DNA of 64,000 nt from Mesorhizobium sp. (GTDB lineage Bacteria > Pseudomonadota > Alphaproteobacteria > Rhizobiales > Rhizobiaceae): assembly GCF_023954305.1 (NCBI RefSeq), contig NZ_JAMLIG010000001.1, positions 806,001-870,000 on the forward strand, given 5' to 3'. Made by a program: the position numbers and the translations under genes. Position 1 is the stretch's first letter. Every line of letters begins with the position of its first letter. Of the stretch, positions 46,000-58,981 are shown one piece after another. Below the pieces are notes generated by a model, which was not told where the DNA came from, made no database searches, and saw nothing but the letters and a program-made list of their open reading frames with translations.

Positions 46000-46953
46000 A
46001 TGAACGCTCCGCTCGACCTCGACCAGCTGCAGACCTTCATCGCGATTTCCGACACGGGCAGCTTCACCAAGGCCGCCGACGCGATCTTCCGCACCCAGTC
46101 GGCCGTCTCCATGCAGATGCGCCGGCTCGAGGAGAGGATTGGCAAGCCGCTGTTCGAGAAGGACGGGCGCACGAACAAATTGACCGAGGAAGGCGAAAGG
46201 CTGCTCGCCTATGCGCGCCGGCTGTTGAAGTTGAGTCGCGAGACGTTGGCCGCCTTCGATGAATCCCAGCTCGAAGGCCAGGTGCGGATCGGAACTCCGG
46301 ACGACTATGCCGACCGCTTCCTGCCGGAAATCATGGGCCGCTTCGCGCGCTCAAATCCGCGCATCGAGATGTCGGTGATCTGCGAGCCAACGCTCAACCT
46401 GGCTGAACTGGTTCGTCGCGGCCAGCTCGACCTCGCGCTGGTGACCCAATGCGATGACGTCAACGTCACTGAAATTGTCCGGCGCGAGCCGCTGCTCTGG
46501 GTCACCTCGGCAAACCATTCGATCCACGAGGAACCGATCGTTCCGCTGGCGGTGGGACGCCCGACTTGCCAGTGGCGGCGTGCCGCAACTGAAGTGCTGC
46601 AGAGCTCGGGTCGCGAGCATCGTGTGCTGTTCACGTCTTGGTCCGCGACCGTCATCATCGCCAGCGTGCTGTCGGGGCTCGCCGTGTCTGTGTTGCCGGA
46701 ATGCGCGCTCAGGCCTGGCATGCGCGTGCTGGGCGAAGCGGACGGGTTCGCTCCCCTGCCCGACTGCCGGATTGGCATCCTGCGCGGCCACACCGGCCAG
46801 CGCGAATTGATCGACGCGGTGGCGCGTCACATCACCGAGAGCCTCGACAACATCACGGCAGTGGCTGCGGACGAGCATGCATTTGACTTCGCCGCGCTCA
46901 ATGGCGCGCGCAGCAAACGGCTGAGGCCGGGGCAGGTCATGCCGGGGTGGTAA
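46000..46953 (+). CDS. LysR-family transcriptional regulator
   Basis: A 317-residue regulator. The N-terminal winged helix (LDQLQTFIAISDTGSFTKAA and TQSAVSMQMRRLEERIGKPL) binds DNA, and the C-terminal two-lobed domain senses a ligand. The ATG at 46000 has GAGGG in front and begins the usual LysR start; the frame opens 42 bases earlier. Its divergent neighbour encodes a DUF1127 protein across 180 bases, the typical LysR target layout. The ligand is unknown. Confidence 0.92.
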   Translation: MNAPLDLDQLQTFIAISDTGSFTKAADAIFRTQSAVSMQMRRLEERIGKPLFEKDGRTNKLTEEGERLLAYARRLLKLSRETLAAFDESQLEGQVRIGTPDDYADRFLPEIMGRFARSNPRIEMSVICEPTLNLAELVRRGQLDLALVTQCDDVNVTEIVRREPLLWVTSANHSIHEEPIVPLAVGRPTCQWRRAATEVLQSSGREHRVLFTSWSATVIIASVLSGLAVSVLPECALRPGMRVLGEADGFAPLPDCRIGILRGHTGQRELIDAVARHITESLDNITAVAADEHAFDFAALNGARSKRLRPGQVMPGW

Positions 46954-46954
46954 G

Positions 46955-47273
46955 CTACTCCGGGTCTTTGGGCTCTTCGAATGAGGATTCGATGTCCCTG
47001 TGGCCTTCGACGATGTTCACGATCTCAAGAGTGCCACCGCCGTAGCGAAACAGTACGACGTAGGAACCACTGACAAAACTTCGAATGCCATCTCCAAGCT
47101 CAGGGCGTGATCTGCCCAGGGTGCCCGGCAATGCCGCCATCTTCCGGCAGCGTTCACGGATTCGGTCAACGGCTTTCCGCGCGACATCCGCGCTACCGCT
47201 CTCGGTCGCAATATAGGCAGCCATTGAACGAATGGTCGCGGTTCGCGGAGGCAAGATAGCGCAACTTGCGCAT
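46955..47273 (-). pseudogene. parE: ParE/RelE-family toxin, frameshifted
   Basis: An ATG at 47273 directly follows the antitoxin stop (TAGATG) and reads RKLRYLASANRD. After this the frame must jump by one base to continue IRSMAAYIATESGSADVARK and RIRERCRKMAALPGTLGRSR through to IVNIVEGHRD, the ParE body. One extra base in GACCATT (plus-strand 47231-47237) explains the break. A TTG at 47254 could start a shorter version lacking the first strand. So the toxin is probably inactive, unless the sequence has an error. Confidence 0.8.
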
Positions 47274-47519
47274 CTAGTAGCCTTGCTTCTTCAGCAGCTC
47301 GAATTGCTCTTCGAGTTCCCGACCGATGTCTTCGTCAGAGTAGTCGCCGCCTTCAGCAATCGAGGCGTCAATCATCTCCCGCAGTGCCGCGAGTTTCGCC
47401 TCGCGCTCCTCGACCAGTCTCAACCCCTCGCGGACGATCTCGCTGGCGGAACCGTAGCGGACCGACTCGACGGCCTGCGCGACGAAGGCTTCCCATTTAG
47501 CCCCGACTGACACGTTCAT
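47274..47519 (-). CDS. parD: ParD-family antitoxin
   Basis: An 81-residue protein. The N-terminal ribbon-helix-helix (NVSVGAKWEAFVAQAVES and GSASEIVREGLRLVEEREAK) binds DNA as a dimer; the acidic C-terminus (SDEDIGRELEEQFELL) would wrap the toxin. GGGAGG precedes the ATG. It lies immediately before the parE remnant and looks intact, so only the toxin is damaged. Confidence 0.9.
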   Translation of the reverse strand: MNVSVGAKWEAFVAQAVESVRYGSASEIVREGLRLVEEREAKLAALREMIDASIAEGGDYSDEDIGRELEEQFELLKKQGY

Positions 47520-47555
47520 GGCGCGCCTCCCGTTGGCGACACGGTCGAATATATG

Positions 47556-48014
47556 TCATAAATTGACATTGTCGATGTCGGGGCGCGCCATCAACGCCTC
47601 GAGCTTGTCGAGCGCGCCGGTCCAGCCCCAGATGTGCCGGTCGCGCGCGGCTTCGTCGAAGAACTGGCTGTGATGCATGGTGAAGTCCGTGCCGCCCTTG
47701 CCGTCGTCGACGAAAGTGAGCCTGACGAACGAGGCGCGGTCGGGAAGCGTCCGCCACATCCAGCCGAAGGACAGGACGGTGAACTCCTCCGCCTCGCGGT
47801 ATTCGCCGCTGACGTCGTGCACCTCGCCGTCGGGCGTGGTGAAGACGATGTGGTAGCGGCCGCCGGGACGCGGGTCGGTTTCCGCAGACAACGTCTTCGC
47901 GCCGGTCGGCCCCCACCACATGAGGATCATCGTCGGATCGGTCCAGGCGCGATAGACCAGTTGCGGCACGGCCGCGAAACGGCGGCGCAGCGTCAGGCTC
48001 GGCTTCTCGGTCAT
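47556..48014 (-). CDS. SRPBCC/AHSA1-domain protein
   Basis: A 152-residue small helix-grip protein. The start LRRRFAAVPQLVYRAWTDPT with ILMWWGPTGAKTLSAETDPR is typical of AHSA1-like domains, which form a hydrophobic pocket for small ligands or act as activators of chaperones. It is followed by WMWRTLPDRASFVRLTFVDD. The ligand is unknown. GGAGAGAG precedes the ATG. It is divergent from xseA. Confidence 0.85.
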   Translation of the reverse strand: MTEKPSLTLRRRFAAVPQLVYRAWTDPTMILMWWGPTGAKTLSAETDPRPGGRYHIVFTTPDGEVHDVSGEYREAEEFTVLSFGWMWRTLPDRASFVRLTFVDDGKGGTDFTMHHSQFFDEAARDRHIWGWTGALDKLEALMARPDIDNVNL

Positions 48015-48125
48015 TCGTCTCTCTCCCTGGCAAGGCGCCGTTTTGCCTTCGCACCCTTCGCAGCGTCAAGACGTGTTCCCGTGGTGTTCTTGACTGCGGC
48101 GGCGGCTTTGCCGATCAGTGCAGGC

Positions 48126-49694
48126 ATGGACGAGGCAGCCGATTCTCCCACCAACGCGCATGAATACTCGGTCAGCGAGATCTCGATCGCGCTCAAGCGC
48201 ACGGTCGAGGACGCTTTCGGCAATGTGCGGGTGCGCGGCGAAGTTTCCGGATATCGGGGCCCGCATTCTTCGGGTCACGCCTATTTTTCGCTCAAGGACG
48301 ACCGGTCCCGCATCGAGGCGGTGATCTGGAAGGGTACGTTCCAGAAGCTGAAGTTCCGGCCCGAAGAGGGCATGGAGGTGATCGCGAGCGGCAAGCTCAC
48401 CACCTATCCCGGTTCCTCGAAATACCAGATCGTCATCGACAATCTGGAGCCCGCCGGCGCCGGCGCGCTGATGGCACTGCTCGAAGAGCGCAAGCGCAGG
48501 CTCGCCGCCGAAGGGCTGTTCGACGCCGGCCGCAAGCAGCTCCTGCCCTATCTGCCGCGCGTCATCGGCGTGGTCACCTCGCCGACAGGCGCCGTCATTC
48601 GCGACATCATCCACCGCATCACGGACCGCTACCCTCTTCACGTCATCGTCTGGCCGGTGCGCGTACAGGGCGAGACGACCGGCGTCGAAGTGGCCAACGC
48701 AGTCGCCGGTTTCAACGCGCTGCCGGAGGACGGGCCCATCGCGCGGCCCGACCTGATCATCGTCGCGCGCGGCGGCGGCAGCCTCGAAGATCTCTGGGGC
48801 TTCAACGACGAGGCGGTGGTGCGCGCGGTGGCCGGATCGGACATTCCCGTCATCTCGGCCGTCGGCCACGAGACGGACTGGACGCTGATCGATCTTGCCG
48901 CCGACGTCCGAGCGCCGACGCCGACCGGTGCGGCCGAAATGGCGGTGCCGGTGAAGGCGGAATTGGAATCGACGCTGGCCTCGCTCGGCGCGCGGCTACG
49001 CGCCTGCTCCTCCCGCAACCTCGACCGGAAGAGGCAGGCACTGAGAAGCGCCGCGCGGGCACTCCCCTCGCCCGATCAGCTTTTCGCCCTGCCGCGGCGG
49101 CATTTCGACGAGATCGGCGGGCGGCTTGACCGCGCCGCCGCGGTCGGCGCGGAACGGCGGCGCGCGCGGCTCGCCGCCATCCGCCTGTCGCCGGCGACGC
49201 TGGAGCGCGGCATCGCCGAGGCGCGGCGGCATCTGGCCAGAACTGCGGCGCAACTGCCGAAATGCGCCGGCACCTATTACGAACGGCGCAGGCTGCGGCT
49301 CGACACGGCGGCGCGGCGGCTGACCGTCGAGCCCTTTGCCCGGCGCAACAGCGACAACCGCAGGGTACTGGAACGCCTGGCACTGCGGCTGCCGAAGGTG
49401 GTGGGCTCGATGCTGGCGGAACGGCGCAGGCGGCTCGCGCAGGCAACCAGGCTTGTCGATTCCCTGTCGGTCAAATCGGTCCTCGACCGCGGCTTCGCAC
49501 TGGTCGAGCGCGAGGACGGAACGCTGGCCAAGCGCGCGGCGGACATCGCCGACGGGACGCGGCTGTCGTTGAGATTCGCGGACGGGGAGAAGTCCGCGGT
49601 CGCCGGGGACGGCGGAGCGCCGGCCGACCCGGCGCGGACAAAGCCGGGGGCCGGCGCCGCCAAGCCTAAGGCAGATCAGGGCAGCCTGTTCTGA
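48126..49694 (+). CDS. xseA: Exodeoxyribonuclease VII large subunit
   Basis: A 522-residue nuclease subunit that with XseB degrades single-stranded DNA in repair. The N-terminal OB-fold (YSVSEISIALKRTVEDAFGN, GEVSGYRGPHSSGHAYFSLK) and the catalytic region (IGVVTSPTGAVIRDIIHRI, ARGGGSLEDLWGFNDEAVVR, SAVGHETDWTLIDLAADVRA) are complete. A long helical Arg-rich tail follows. The frame extends 164 codons upstream through the AHSA1 gene as a shadow; the ATG at 48126 begins the true protein. It ends three bases before a convergent gene. Confidence 0.97.
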   Translation: MDEAADSPTNAHEYSVSEISIALKRTVEDAFGNVRVRGEVSGYRGPHSSGHAYFSLKDDRSRIEAVIWKGTFQKLKFRPEEGMEVIASGKLTTYPGSSKYQIVIDNLEPAGAGALMALLEERKRRLAAEGLFDAGRKQLLPYLPRVIGVVTSPTGAVIRDIIHRITDRYPLHVIVWPVRVQGETTGVEVANAVAGFNALPEDGPIARPDLIIVARGGGSLEDLWGFNDEAVVRAVAGSDIPVISAVGHETDWTLIDLAADVRAPTPTGAAEMAVPVKAELESTLASLGARLRACSSRNLDRKRQALRSAARALPSPDQLFALPRRHFDEIGGRLDRAAAVGAERRRARLAAIRLSPATLERGIAEARRHLARTAAQLPKCAGTYYERRRLRLDTAARRLTVEPFARRNSDNRRVLERLALRLPKVVGSMLAERRRRLAQATRLVDSLSVKSVLDRGFALVEREDGTLAKRAADIADGTRLSLRFADGEKSAVAGDGGAPADPARTKPGAGAAKPKADQGSLF

Positions 49695-49697
49695 AGC

Positions 49698-50864
49698 CTA
49701 CAGGAGCGCATGGCGGATATCCGGGCGCGGCGGCAGCAGACGCGCCAGATAGGCCATGCCGGCACTCGACACTTGATCCCGGTCGGCGTCCAGAAAATCC
49801 GCAGGCATGTGGCGGGTCTTCCCCGCCACCGCATCGAGGGGGACGCGCACCGGGCGGGTGGCCGTTCCGTCGAACTGGAGCGCGACGGAATAGCTGCCGG
49901 CTTCGGCGACCTCCACCGCGAAGGCTCCGGCCTCGAAGGCCTCGCGCTGGTCCGTCGCGTTGACCAGGCCGGCATGGCTGCGCGGCAGGTAGCCGAACGT
50001 GTCGACGCGGGCGCGGACGCGCGGCAGTTCCTCGGCGAGGATGCGCTCGACCGCCTGACCGAGGTCGGTGCCCGATAGCCGCACATTCCCGTGCGGGTCG
50101 CGCTCCAGCAATTCGGGGGGCACGAGATGCTCGATCAGCGAGCGACCGTCCCGGTTCTGCACGCCTTCCGACATGGCGACGACGCAATGTCCGCGGCGTC
50201 CGATCATGCCGCGAACGCTGTCGATGAAACGGTCCCGCTCGAACGGACGCTCCGGCACGTAAACGAGATGCGGGCCGCCGTCGTCGTCCGAACGCCAAGC
50301 CGCCGACGCCGCCGTCAGGAAGCCGGCGTGACGGCCCATGACGATGCCGACATAGATGCCGGGAAGCGAGCGGAAGTCGAGATCGGCCCCGGCGAAGGCG
50401 CCGGCGACGAACTCGGCAGCGGAGATGAAGCCCGGCGTATGGTCGTTCTCCACGAGGTCGTTGTCGATCGTCTTGGGCGCATGCACGCAGGCGATGGTGC
50501 CGCCGGACGCCTGCGCGATCAGGCTCTGCGTCCCGGCCGTGTCATTTCCGCCAATGTAGATGAAGGCGTCCGCGCCGGCAGTGCGCAGACCTTTCAGGAC
50601 AGCATCGCAATAGGCCGCATCCGGCTTGTCGCGGGTGCTGCCGAGTGCTGCGCCCGGCGTCCGCGCCAATCGCTCGAGCTCGGCGGTCGAAAGGGTCTGG
50701 AGATCGGCCAGATGCCCATCGCGCAGTCCCCGCACCCCATGCCGTGCGCCCAGGATGCGCGCGCCGGGGTGACGGCTGCGGATTGCGGTGATGGCCCCGG
50801 CCAGCGTCTGGTTGATCACGGCGGTGGGTCCGCCGCCTTGCGCGATAACGAATGTGCCACTCAT
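49698..50864 (-). CDS. pfp: 6-phosphofructokinase, probably PPi-dependent
   Basis: A 388-residue enzyme phosphorylating fructose 6-phosphate. The fold motifs are clear: IAQGGGPTAVINQTL, PKTIDND with the catalytic Asp, and VMGRHAGFLTAASAAW. The Lys in PKTIDND (Gly in ATP-dependent enzymes) is a known marker of pyrophosphate use. The phosphate-donor segment reads GGNDTAGT where PPi enzymes usually have GGDDS, a mild departure. GGAGGAG precedes the ATG. It ends three bases from the convergent xseA stop. Confidence 0.88.
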   Translation of the reverse strand: MSGTFVIAQGGGPTAVINQTLAGAITAIRSRHPGARILGARHGVRGLRDGHLADLQTLSTAELERLARTPGAALGSTRDKPDAAYCDAVLKGLRTAGADAFIYIGGNDTAGTQSLIAQASGGTIACVHAPKTIDNDLVENDHTPGFISAAEFVAGAFAGADLDFRSLPGIYVGIVMGRHAGFLTAASAAWRSDDDGGPHLVYVPERPFERDRFIDSVRGMIGRRGHCVVAMSEGVQNRDGRSLIEHLVPPELLERDPHGNVRLSGTDLGQAVERILAEELPRVRARVDTFGYLPRSHAGLVNATDQREAFEAGAFAVEVAEAGSYSVALQFDGTATRPVRVPLDAVAGKTRHMPADFLDADRDQVSSAGMAYLARLLPPRPDIRHALL

Positions 50865-50980
50865 CGTCGCTCCTCCGAAGCCCGGCTTCTTGCGACCGCC
50901 GTGTTGTCCGCGAGCTTGGGCGCGCGGTCCCGCGGCGTCAACCGTATGGCAGGAATCGATGTGGGACTAACGGCGGAAGA

Positions 50981-51057
50981 TGGTACCGTTGCTCGGGATC
51001 GAACCGAGGACCTCCGGATCCACAATCCGGCGCTCTAACCATCTGAGCTACAACGGC
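50981..51057 (-). tRNA. tRNA-His (GTG anticodon), lacking G-1
   Basis: The 77-base gene folds as a standard cloverleaf: acceptor GCCGTTG/CAACGGT with a G-U first pair, D-arm GCTC/GAGC, anticodon arm CCGGA-TTGTGGA-TCCGG, T-arm CTCGG/CCGAG, discriminator A73 and encoded CCA. Bacterial tRNA-His normally has an extra G-1 paired with C73. Here the base before G1 is T and position 73 is A, as reported for a Rhizobiales/Rhodobacterales/Caulobacterales group. Confidence 0.95.
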
Positions 51058-51175
51058 ACTGGGCCTGTCGGCGACGCAGGGTCCATACGTCGGGCGGCGG
51101 GATAATTCAAGGCTTTTCCCCCGCCAGATCGTCGCGCGCGGTCGGCAGCCCGCGGCCCTCGCCCTCGCAAACAGA

Positions 51176-51203
51176 AAAAGACCGGGGGAGGGCCCGGTCT
51201 TTT
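51176..51203. terminator. Bidirectional intrinsic terminator
   Basis: AAAAGACCGGG (51176-51186) pairs with CCCGGTCTTTT (51193-51203) around six bases. It is followed by T-rich sequence in either direction and lies beyond the end of the phasin gene on the minus strand. Confidence 0.85.
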
Positions 51204-51294
51204 CCATTGTCGGCCAGCGGGAGGAGGAGCCGGCCACTGACCCCGGAGCGGCGGGAGGAGGATACCGCCCGGGATTGCTTGGCGCCTTAACGTG

Positions 51295-51741
51295 TCAGGC
51301 GACCTTGAGTTCCTTCATCGTCTTCTCGAAGGCGGTCTTCACCGGCTTGGCAACGTCCTCGACAGCCTTGGTGGAGGCAGCCTGGAGATCCTTTGCCTGC
51401 TCGACGCCCATCTCGACGCTCTTGCGCATCCAGGCGGTCTGCAGCTCGATGAACTCGGAGACCGACTTCACGCCGACAAGCGCCTCGAGATGCGAGAAGG
51501 CCGCATCGGCATTGGCGCGCATGGCGGAGATCGTCTTCAGGGACAGCTCGGCGCCGGTCGCGCGGGCGGTCTCATAGGTGGATTCAAACGTCTTCTGCGC
51601 GTCTTCGGCACCGGATTTCAGCTTGGAGTAGACCTCCTTGGTCTGCTCAATGCCCTTCTCGGTGAAATCGCGCAGCTGCTCAGTCGCTTTCGAAGCGTCG
51701 AAGCTGGGGAATTCGATGGTGTCCTTGGCGGTCTTGCTCAT
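51295..51741 (-). CDS. Phasin-family protein
   Basis: A 148-residue amphipathic helical protein. The segments LRDFTEKGIEQTKEVYSKLK, ATGAELSLKTISAMRANADA and SVSEFIELQTAWMRKSVEMG match phasins, which coat polyhydroxyalkanoate granules in the cytoplasm. The ATG at 51741 has AAGGA in front. It is well separated from its neighbours and has its own terminator. Together with the acetoacetyl-CoA synthetase at 59-61 kb it suggests that the organism makes and recycles PHB. Confidence 0.93.
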   Translation of the reverse strand: MSKTAKDTIEFPSFDASKATEQLRDFTEKGIEQTKEVYSKLKSGAEDAQKTFESTYETARATGAELSLKTISAMRANADAAFSHLEALVGVKSVSEFIELQTAWMRKSVEMGVEQAKDLQAASTKAVEDVAKPVKTAFEKTMKELKVA

Positions 51742-51997
51742 CTTACTATCCTTGCTAGCGTTTCCTTAATGGCTCGGATGTGACGCATGGCCACTGTTTC
51801 CGAACAGCTGATTCCAATATAAGGCATCTTCTTGTGCAGTGCAATATATTTGTTGCAGTGCAGCGGACCCGGTCCTGGCGATTAACCACGCACCCCGAAT
51901 TCGGGCCGGAAATCCGCGCGGAAGATGGACGCGGGGCCGGGACTCCTATTATTAAAAATCGGTTAACTGCAACTGCTGGCGCGAGGGGTGGAACAAG

Positions 51998-55933
<3,936 letters not shown>

Positions 55934-55958
55934 CATCAGCAGCAAGTGTATGAAATAC

Positions 55959-55989
55959 TTGACAAATGCTGTTTAGAAATACTCTAAAC
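55959..55989 (+). promoter_or_regulatory. Iron-control (ICE/Irr-type) box overlapping a promoter
   Basis: TTGACA at 55959-55964 is a perfect -35. From 55971 to 55989 runs the dyad GTTTAGAAATACTCTAAAC, which contains TTTAGAA-ATA-CTCTAAA, one base from the ICE consensus TTTAGAA-N3-TTCTAAA bound by Irr in rhizobia. It covers the likely -10 (TCTAAA, 55983-55988), so Irr could repress or activate the iron-binding-protein gene. The start codon is 132 bases downstream. Confidence 0.75.
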
Positions 55990-56120
55990 TGCTGATCTTG
56001 CTACCTTTTCCTTGACGGCGCCGCAAATTCTCGACAAGAGGAGCCGCGCGGTCAGGTTTTGCCCGACAAAGGGCAGGGCCGAGCCGCGACGCATCGACTT
56101 TTTCCGGGCAGGAGACGACC

Positions 56121-57164
56121 ATGACAACAGCCTACGGATATCGTGCCGCGTTCGCCGGCCTTGGCCTCGCGATCGGGCTGGCCGCATCGGCCGCGTCCGC
56201 ACAGACCGTCAACATCTATTCCTATCGCCAGCCGGACCTGATCAAGCCGGTCCTCGACGCCTTCACGGCGGAGACCGGGATCAAGACGGAAGTGCTCTTT
56301 CTCGACAAGGGCCTGGAGGAACGCATAGCAGCCGAGGGTGTCAATTCCCCGGCGGACGTGATCCTGACCGTCGACATCGCCCGCCTCGCCAAGACCGTCG
56401 ACGCGGGCGTGACCCAGCCGCTCGACGACGCGACAGTCAATGCCAATATTCCGGCCGAATATCGCGATCCCTCCGGCAACTGGTTCGGGCTGACCAAGCG
56501 GGCCCGCGTCGTCTATGCGTCGAAGGACCGCGTCGGCGACAGCGCGATCACTTATGCCGACCTCGCCGATCCCAAGTGGAAGGGCAAAATCTGCATCCGC
56601 TCGGGCCAGCACGATTACAATCTGGCCCTGATCTCCGCCGCGATCGCGCATTGGGGCGAGGAAAAGACCGAGGAATGGCTGAAGGGCGTGAAGGCCAACC
56701 TCGCCCGCAAGCCCGACGGCGGCGACCGCGACCAGGCGAAAGCCATCGCGGCAGGCGAATGCGATATCGCGCTCGGCAACACCTACTACGTCGGCCTGAT
56801 GATGACCAACGAGAAGGATCCCGAGCAAAAGGACTGGGCGAAGGCCATCAAGGTCTTATTCCCGACCTTCGAGAACGGCGGCACCCATGTCAACGTGTCC
56901 GGCGTCGCGCTCGCCAAGAACGCGCCGAACCGCGACAATGCCGTGAAACTCGTCCAGTTTCTGTCCTCCGACAAGGCCCAGCAGATCTATGCCGAGCAAG
57001 TGTTCGAGTATCCTGTGGAGCCGGGTCTGGCACCTTCCGAGATCGTCAGTGGCTTCGGCCAGCTGACTGCCGATACACTACCGCTTGCCGACATCGCGAA
57101 GAATCGCAAAGCCGCCTCCGAGATGGTCGACAGGGTCGGCCTCGACGATGGCCCGGCGAGCTGA
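56121..57164 (+). CDS. Periplasmic Fe(III)-binding protein of an ABC transporter
   Basis: A 347-residue FbpA/FutA-like ferric-binding protein. A signal peptide (AAFAGLGLAIGLAASAASAQ) precedes the mature start TVNIYSYRQPDLIKPVLDAF. Further along, the paired Tyr in LGNTYYVGLMM probably coordinates iron as in FbpA. AGGAG precedes the ATG. It is followed by its permease gene, and the upstream ICE-type box supports iron control. Confidence 0.93.
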   Translation: MTTAYGYRAAFAGLGLAIGLAASAASAQTVNIYSYRQPDLIKPVLDAFTAETGIKTEVLFLDKGLEERIAAEGVNSPADVILTVDIARLAKTVDAGVTQPLDDATVNANIPAEYRDPSGNWFGLTKRARVVYASKDRVGDSAITYADLADPKWKGKICIRSGQHDYNLALISAAIAHWGEEKTEEWLKGVKANLARKPDGGDRDQAKAIAAGECDIALGNTYYVGLMMTNEKDPEQKDWAKAIKVLFPTFENGGTHVNVSGVALAKNAPNRDNAVKLVQFLSSDKAQQIYAEQVFEYPVEPGLAPSEIVSGFGQLTADTLPLADIAKNRKAASEMVDRVGLDDGPAS

Positions 57165-57186
57165 AGCAGGCTACAATTCGAAAAAT

Positions 57187-57218
57187 GAAGGCCGGGCGGG
57201 GCAACCGTCCCGGCCTTC
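57187..57218 (+). terminator. Hairpin between binding protein and permease
   Basis: GAAGGCCGGG (57187-57196) pairs with CCCGGCCTTC (57209-57218). No T-run follows, so it probably stabilises the binding-protein mRNA or attenuates reading into the permease gene rather than stopping transcription fully. Confidence 0.6.
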
Positions 57219-57236
57219 GCCGTGACGGGGAACTTC

Positions 57237-58928
57237 ATGGCATTCGCTGAACAGGCAAGACCAGGCCGTCCGTTGCGCGTCCGCAGACCCCGACACGTGC
57301 TCGCGCTTCTGCCGGCGATCGCTATTGCGGCGGTCGTGCTCGCGCCCATCGTCGCGATTGGCTTCATCGCGTTCTCGGGCAGCGGAGAGGATTGGCCTCA
57401 TTTGCTCCGCAACGTCCTGCCGGGCGCGCTGCGGACGACCGCGCTCCTGCTCTTCCTGGTGACCCTCGGCACCGCCTCGATCGGAGTGGTGAGCGCATGG
57501 CTTGTGGTGGCGTTCGATTTCCCGTTCCGCCGTCTATTGTCCTGGGCGCTGGTACTGCCGTTCGCGGTGCCGCCGTATCTCGCAGCATACGCCTTCGCTG
57601 AGTTTTTCCACTTCTCCGGGCCGGTGCAGAGCGCCATCCGCGCCTTGTTCGGCTTTCAGACGCGTGCCGACTACTGGTTCCCCGACATCCGCTCGACGGC
57701 CGGCGCGGCGCTCGTCCTGTCGGCCGTGCTCTTTCCCTATGTCTACATGACGACGCGCATCGTCTTCATCATGCAGGGGCGCAACATCGCGGACGTGGCG
57801 CGCACGCTCGGCGCCTCGCCGTTCAAGGTACTGACGCGTATCCTCCTTCCGGTGGCGAAGCCGGCGATCGCGGCGGGCGTCGCGCTGGTGCTGATGGAAA
57901 CGTTGAACGATATCGGCGCGTCGGAGTATCTCGGCGTTCGGACCCTCACCTTCTCCGTCTATTCGACCTGGCTCAACCGCGGCAGCCTGGAGGGCGCCGC
58001 CCAGATCGCGGTGCTGATGCTCGTCCTGGTCTTCGCGCTGCTGTGGGCCGAGCGCTGGGCCAGGCGAAACCAGCGATTTCATTCAGCCCGCGCCACGCAG
58101 ATGAAGGTCAGGCCGCCGCGAACCGTGCTTCGCGGCTGGCGCGCGGTGCTGGCGACGACGGCCGCCGCGCTGCCCGTCCTCGCCGGCTTCGGCGTCCCGC
58201 TTTACGTCTTCGGGCGCTATGCTCTGCGGCGGGTCGAACAGTTCTCCGACCCCGCGCTCGGCAAGGCGCTGTTCCATAGCATCGTCGCCGCATCCGGCAC
58301 GGCGGCGATCACGGTCGCCGCCGCCCTGCTTTTGACCTATGCCGTGCGGCTCGCCCGCACACGCGAAATGGCGATGCTTTCGCGGCTCGCGACGCTTGGA
58401 TATGCCCTGCCCGGCACGATCCTCGGCCTCGGCCTGCTGTTCGTCCTGGCCCGGTTCGACAACACGTTGGATGCGTTGGCGCGAGCCTATCTCGGGATCT
58501 CGACGGGGCTCCTGATCTCCGGCTCTGCGGCGGCTGTGATCCTCGCCTGTTCGCTGCGATTCCTGGCCCTTGCCGAGGGATCGATCCGGTCCGGCATTGA
58601 AAAGCTTCCGCCTCACCTCGACGAGGCGGCCCGCAGTCTCGGCCGCGGTCCCGCGCAAAGCGCGTTGACCGTGATACTGCCTTTGCTTGGACCTGCCATC
58701 TTCACGGCGACGGTGCTGGTGTTCGTGGATACGATCAAGGAACTGTCGGCAACGATCCTGCTCAGACCGTTCGGCTTCAACACGCTCGCGACCTATGTCT
58801 ACGAGAACGCTTCGCGCGGCGTCGTCGAGGACGGCGCGATCGCGGCCCTCGCCATCATCGCAACCTCGCTGGTTCCCGTCGCGCTGCTTTCCGGAGCGCT
58901 GATGCGCGACCGGGAAGCCTCGCTCTGA
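57237..58928 (+). CDS. ABC iron transporter permease, two fused domains
   Basis: A 563-residue inner-membrane protein of the FbpB class. About twelve helices form two homologous halves, each with a permease EAA-like loop (ADVARTLGASPFKVLTRILL near residue 190, DEAARSLGRGPAQSALTVIL near 465) that docks an ATPase. GGGG precedes the ATG at 57237; a GTG at 57222 is possible. No ATP-binding subunit gene follows in the window, so the ATPase must be encoded elsewhere or shared. Confidence 0.92.
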   Translation: MAFAEQARPGRPLRVRRPRHVLALLPAIAIAAVVLAPIVAIGFIAFSGSGEDWPHLLRNVLPGALRTTALLLFLVTLGTASIGVVSAWLVVAFDFPFRRLLSWALVLPFAVPPYLAAYAFAEFFHFSGPVQSAIRALFGFQTRADYWFPDIRSTAGAALVLSAVLFPYVYMTTRIVFIMQGRNIADVARTLGASPFKVLTRILLPVAKPAIAAGVALVLMETLNDIGASEYLGVRTLTFSVYSTWLNRGSLEGAAQIAVLMLVLVFALLWAERWARRNQRFHSARATQMKVRPPRTVLRGWRAVLATTAAALPVLAGFGVPLYVFGRYALRRVEQFSDPALGKALFHSIVAASGTAAITVAAALLLTYAVRLARTREMAMLSRLATLGYALPGTILGLGLLFVLARFDNTLDALARAYLGISTGLLISGSAAAVILACSLRFLALAEGSIRSGIEKLPPHLDEAARSLGRGPAQSALTVILPLLGPAIFTATVLVFVDTIKELSATILLRPFGFNTLATYVYENASRGVVEDGAIAALAIIATSLVPVALLSGALMRDREASL

Positions 58929-58981
58929 CCACGCGACTGCGCTGCTTCCTCGACGCCAGGAAACAAGTCGGTCGCGGACAA

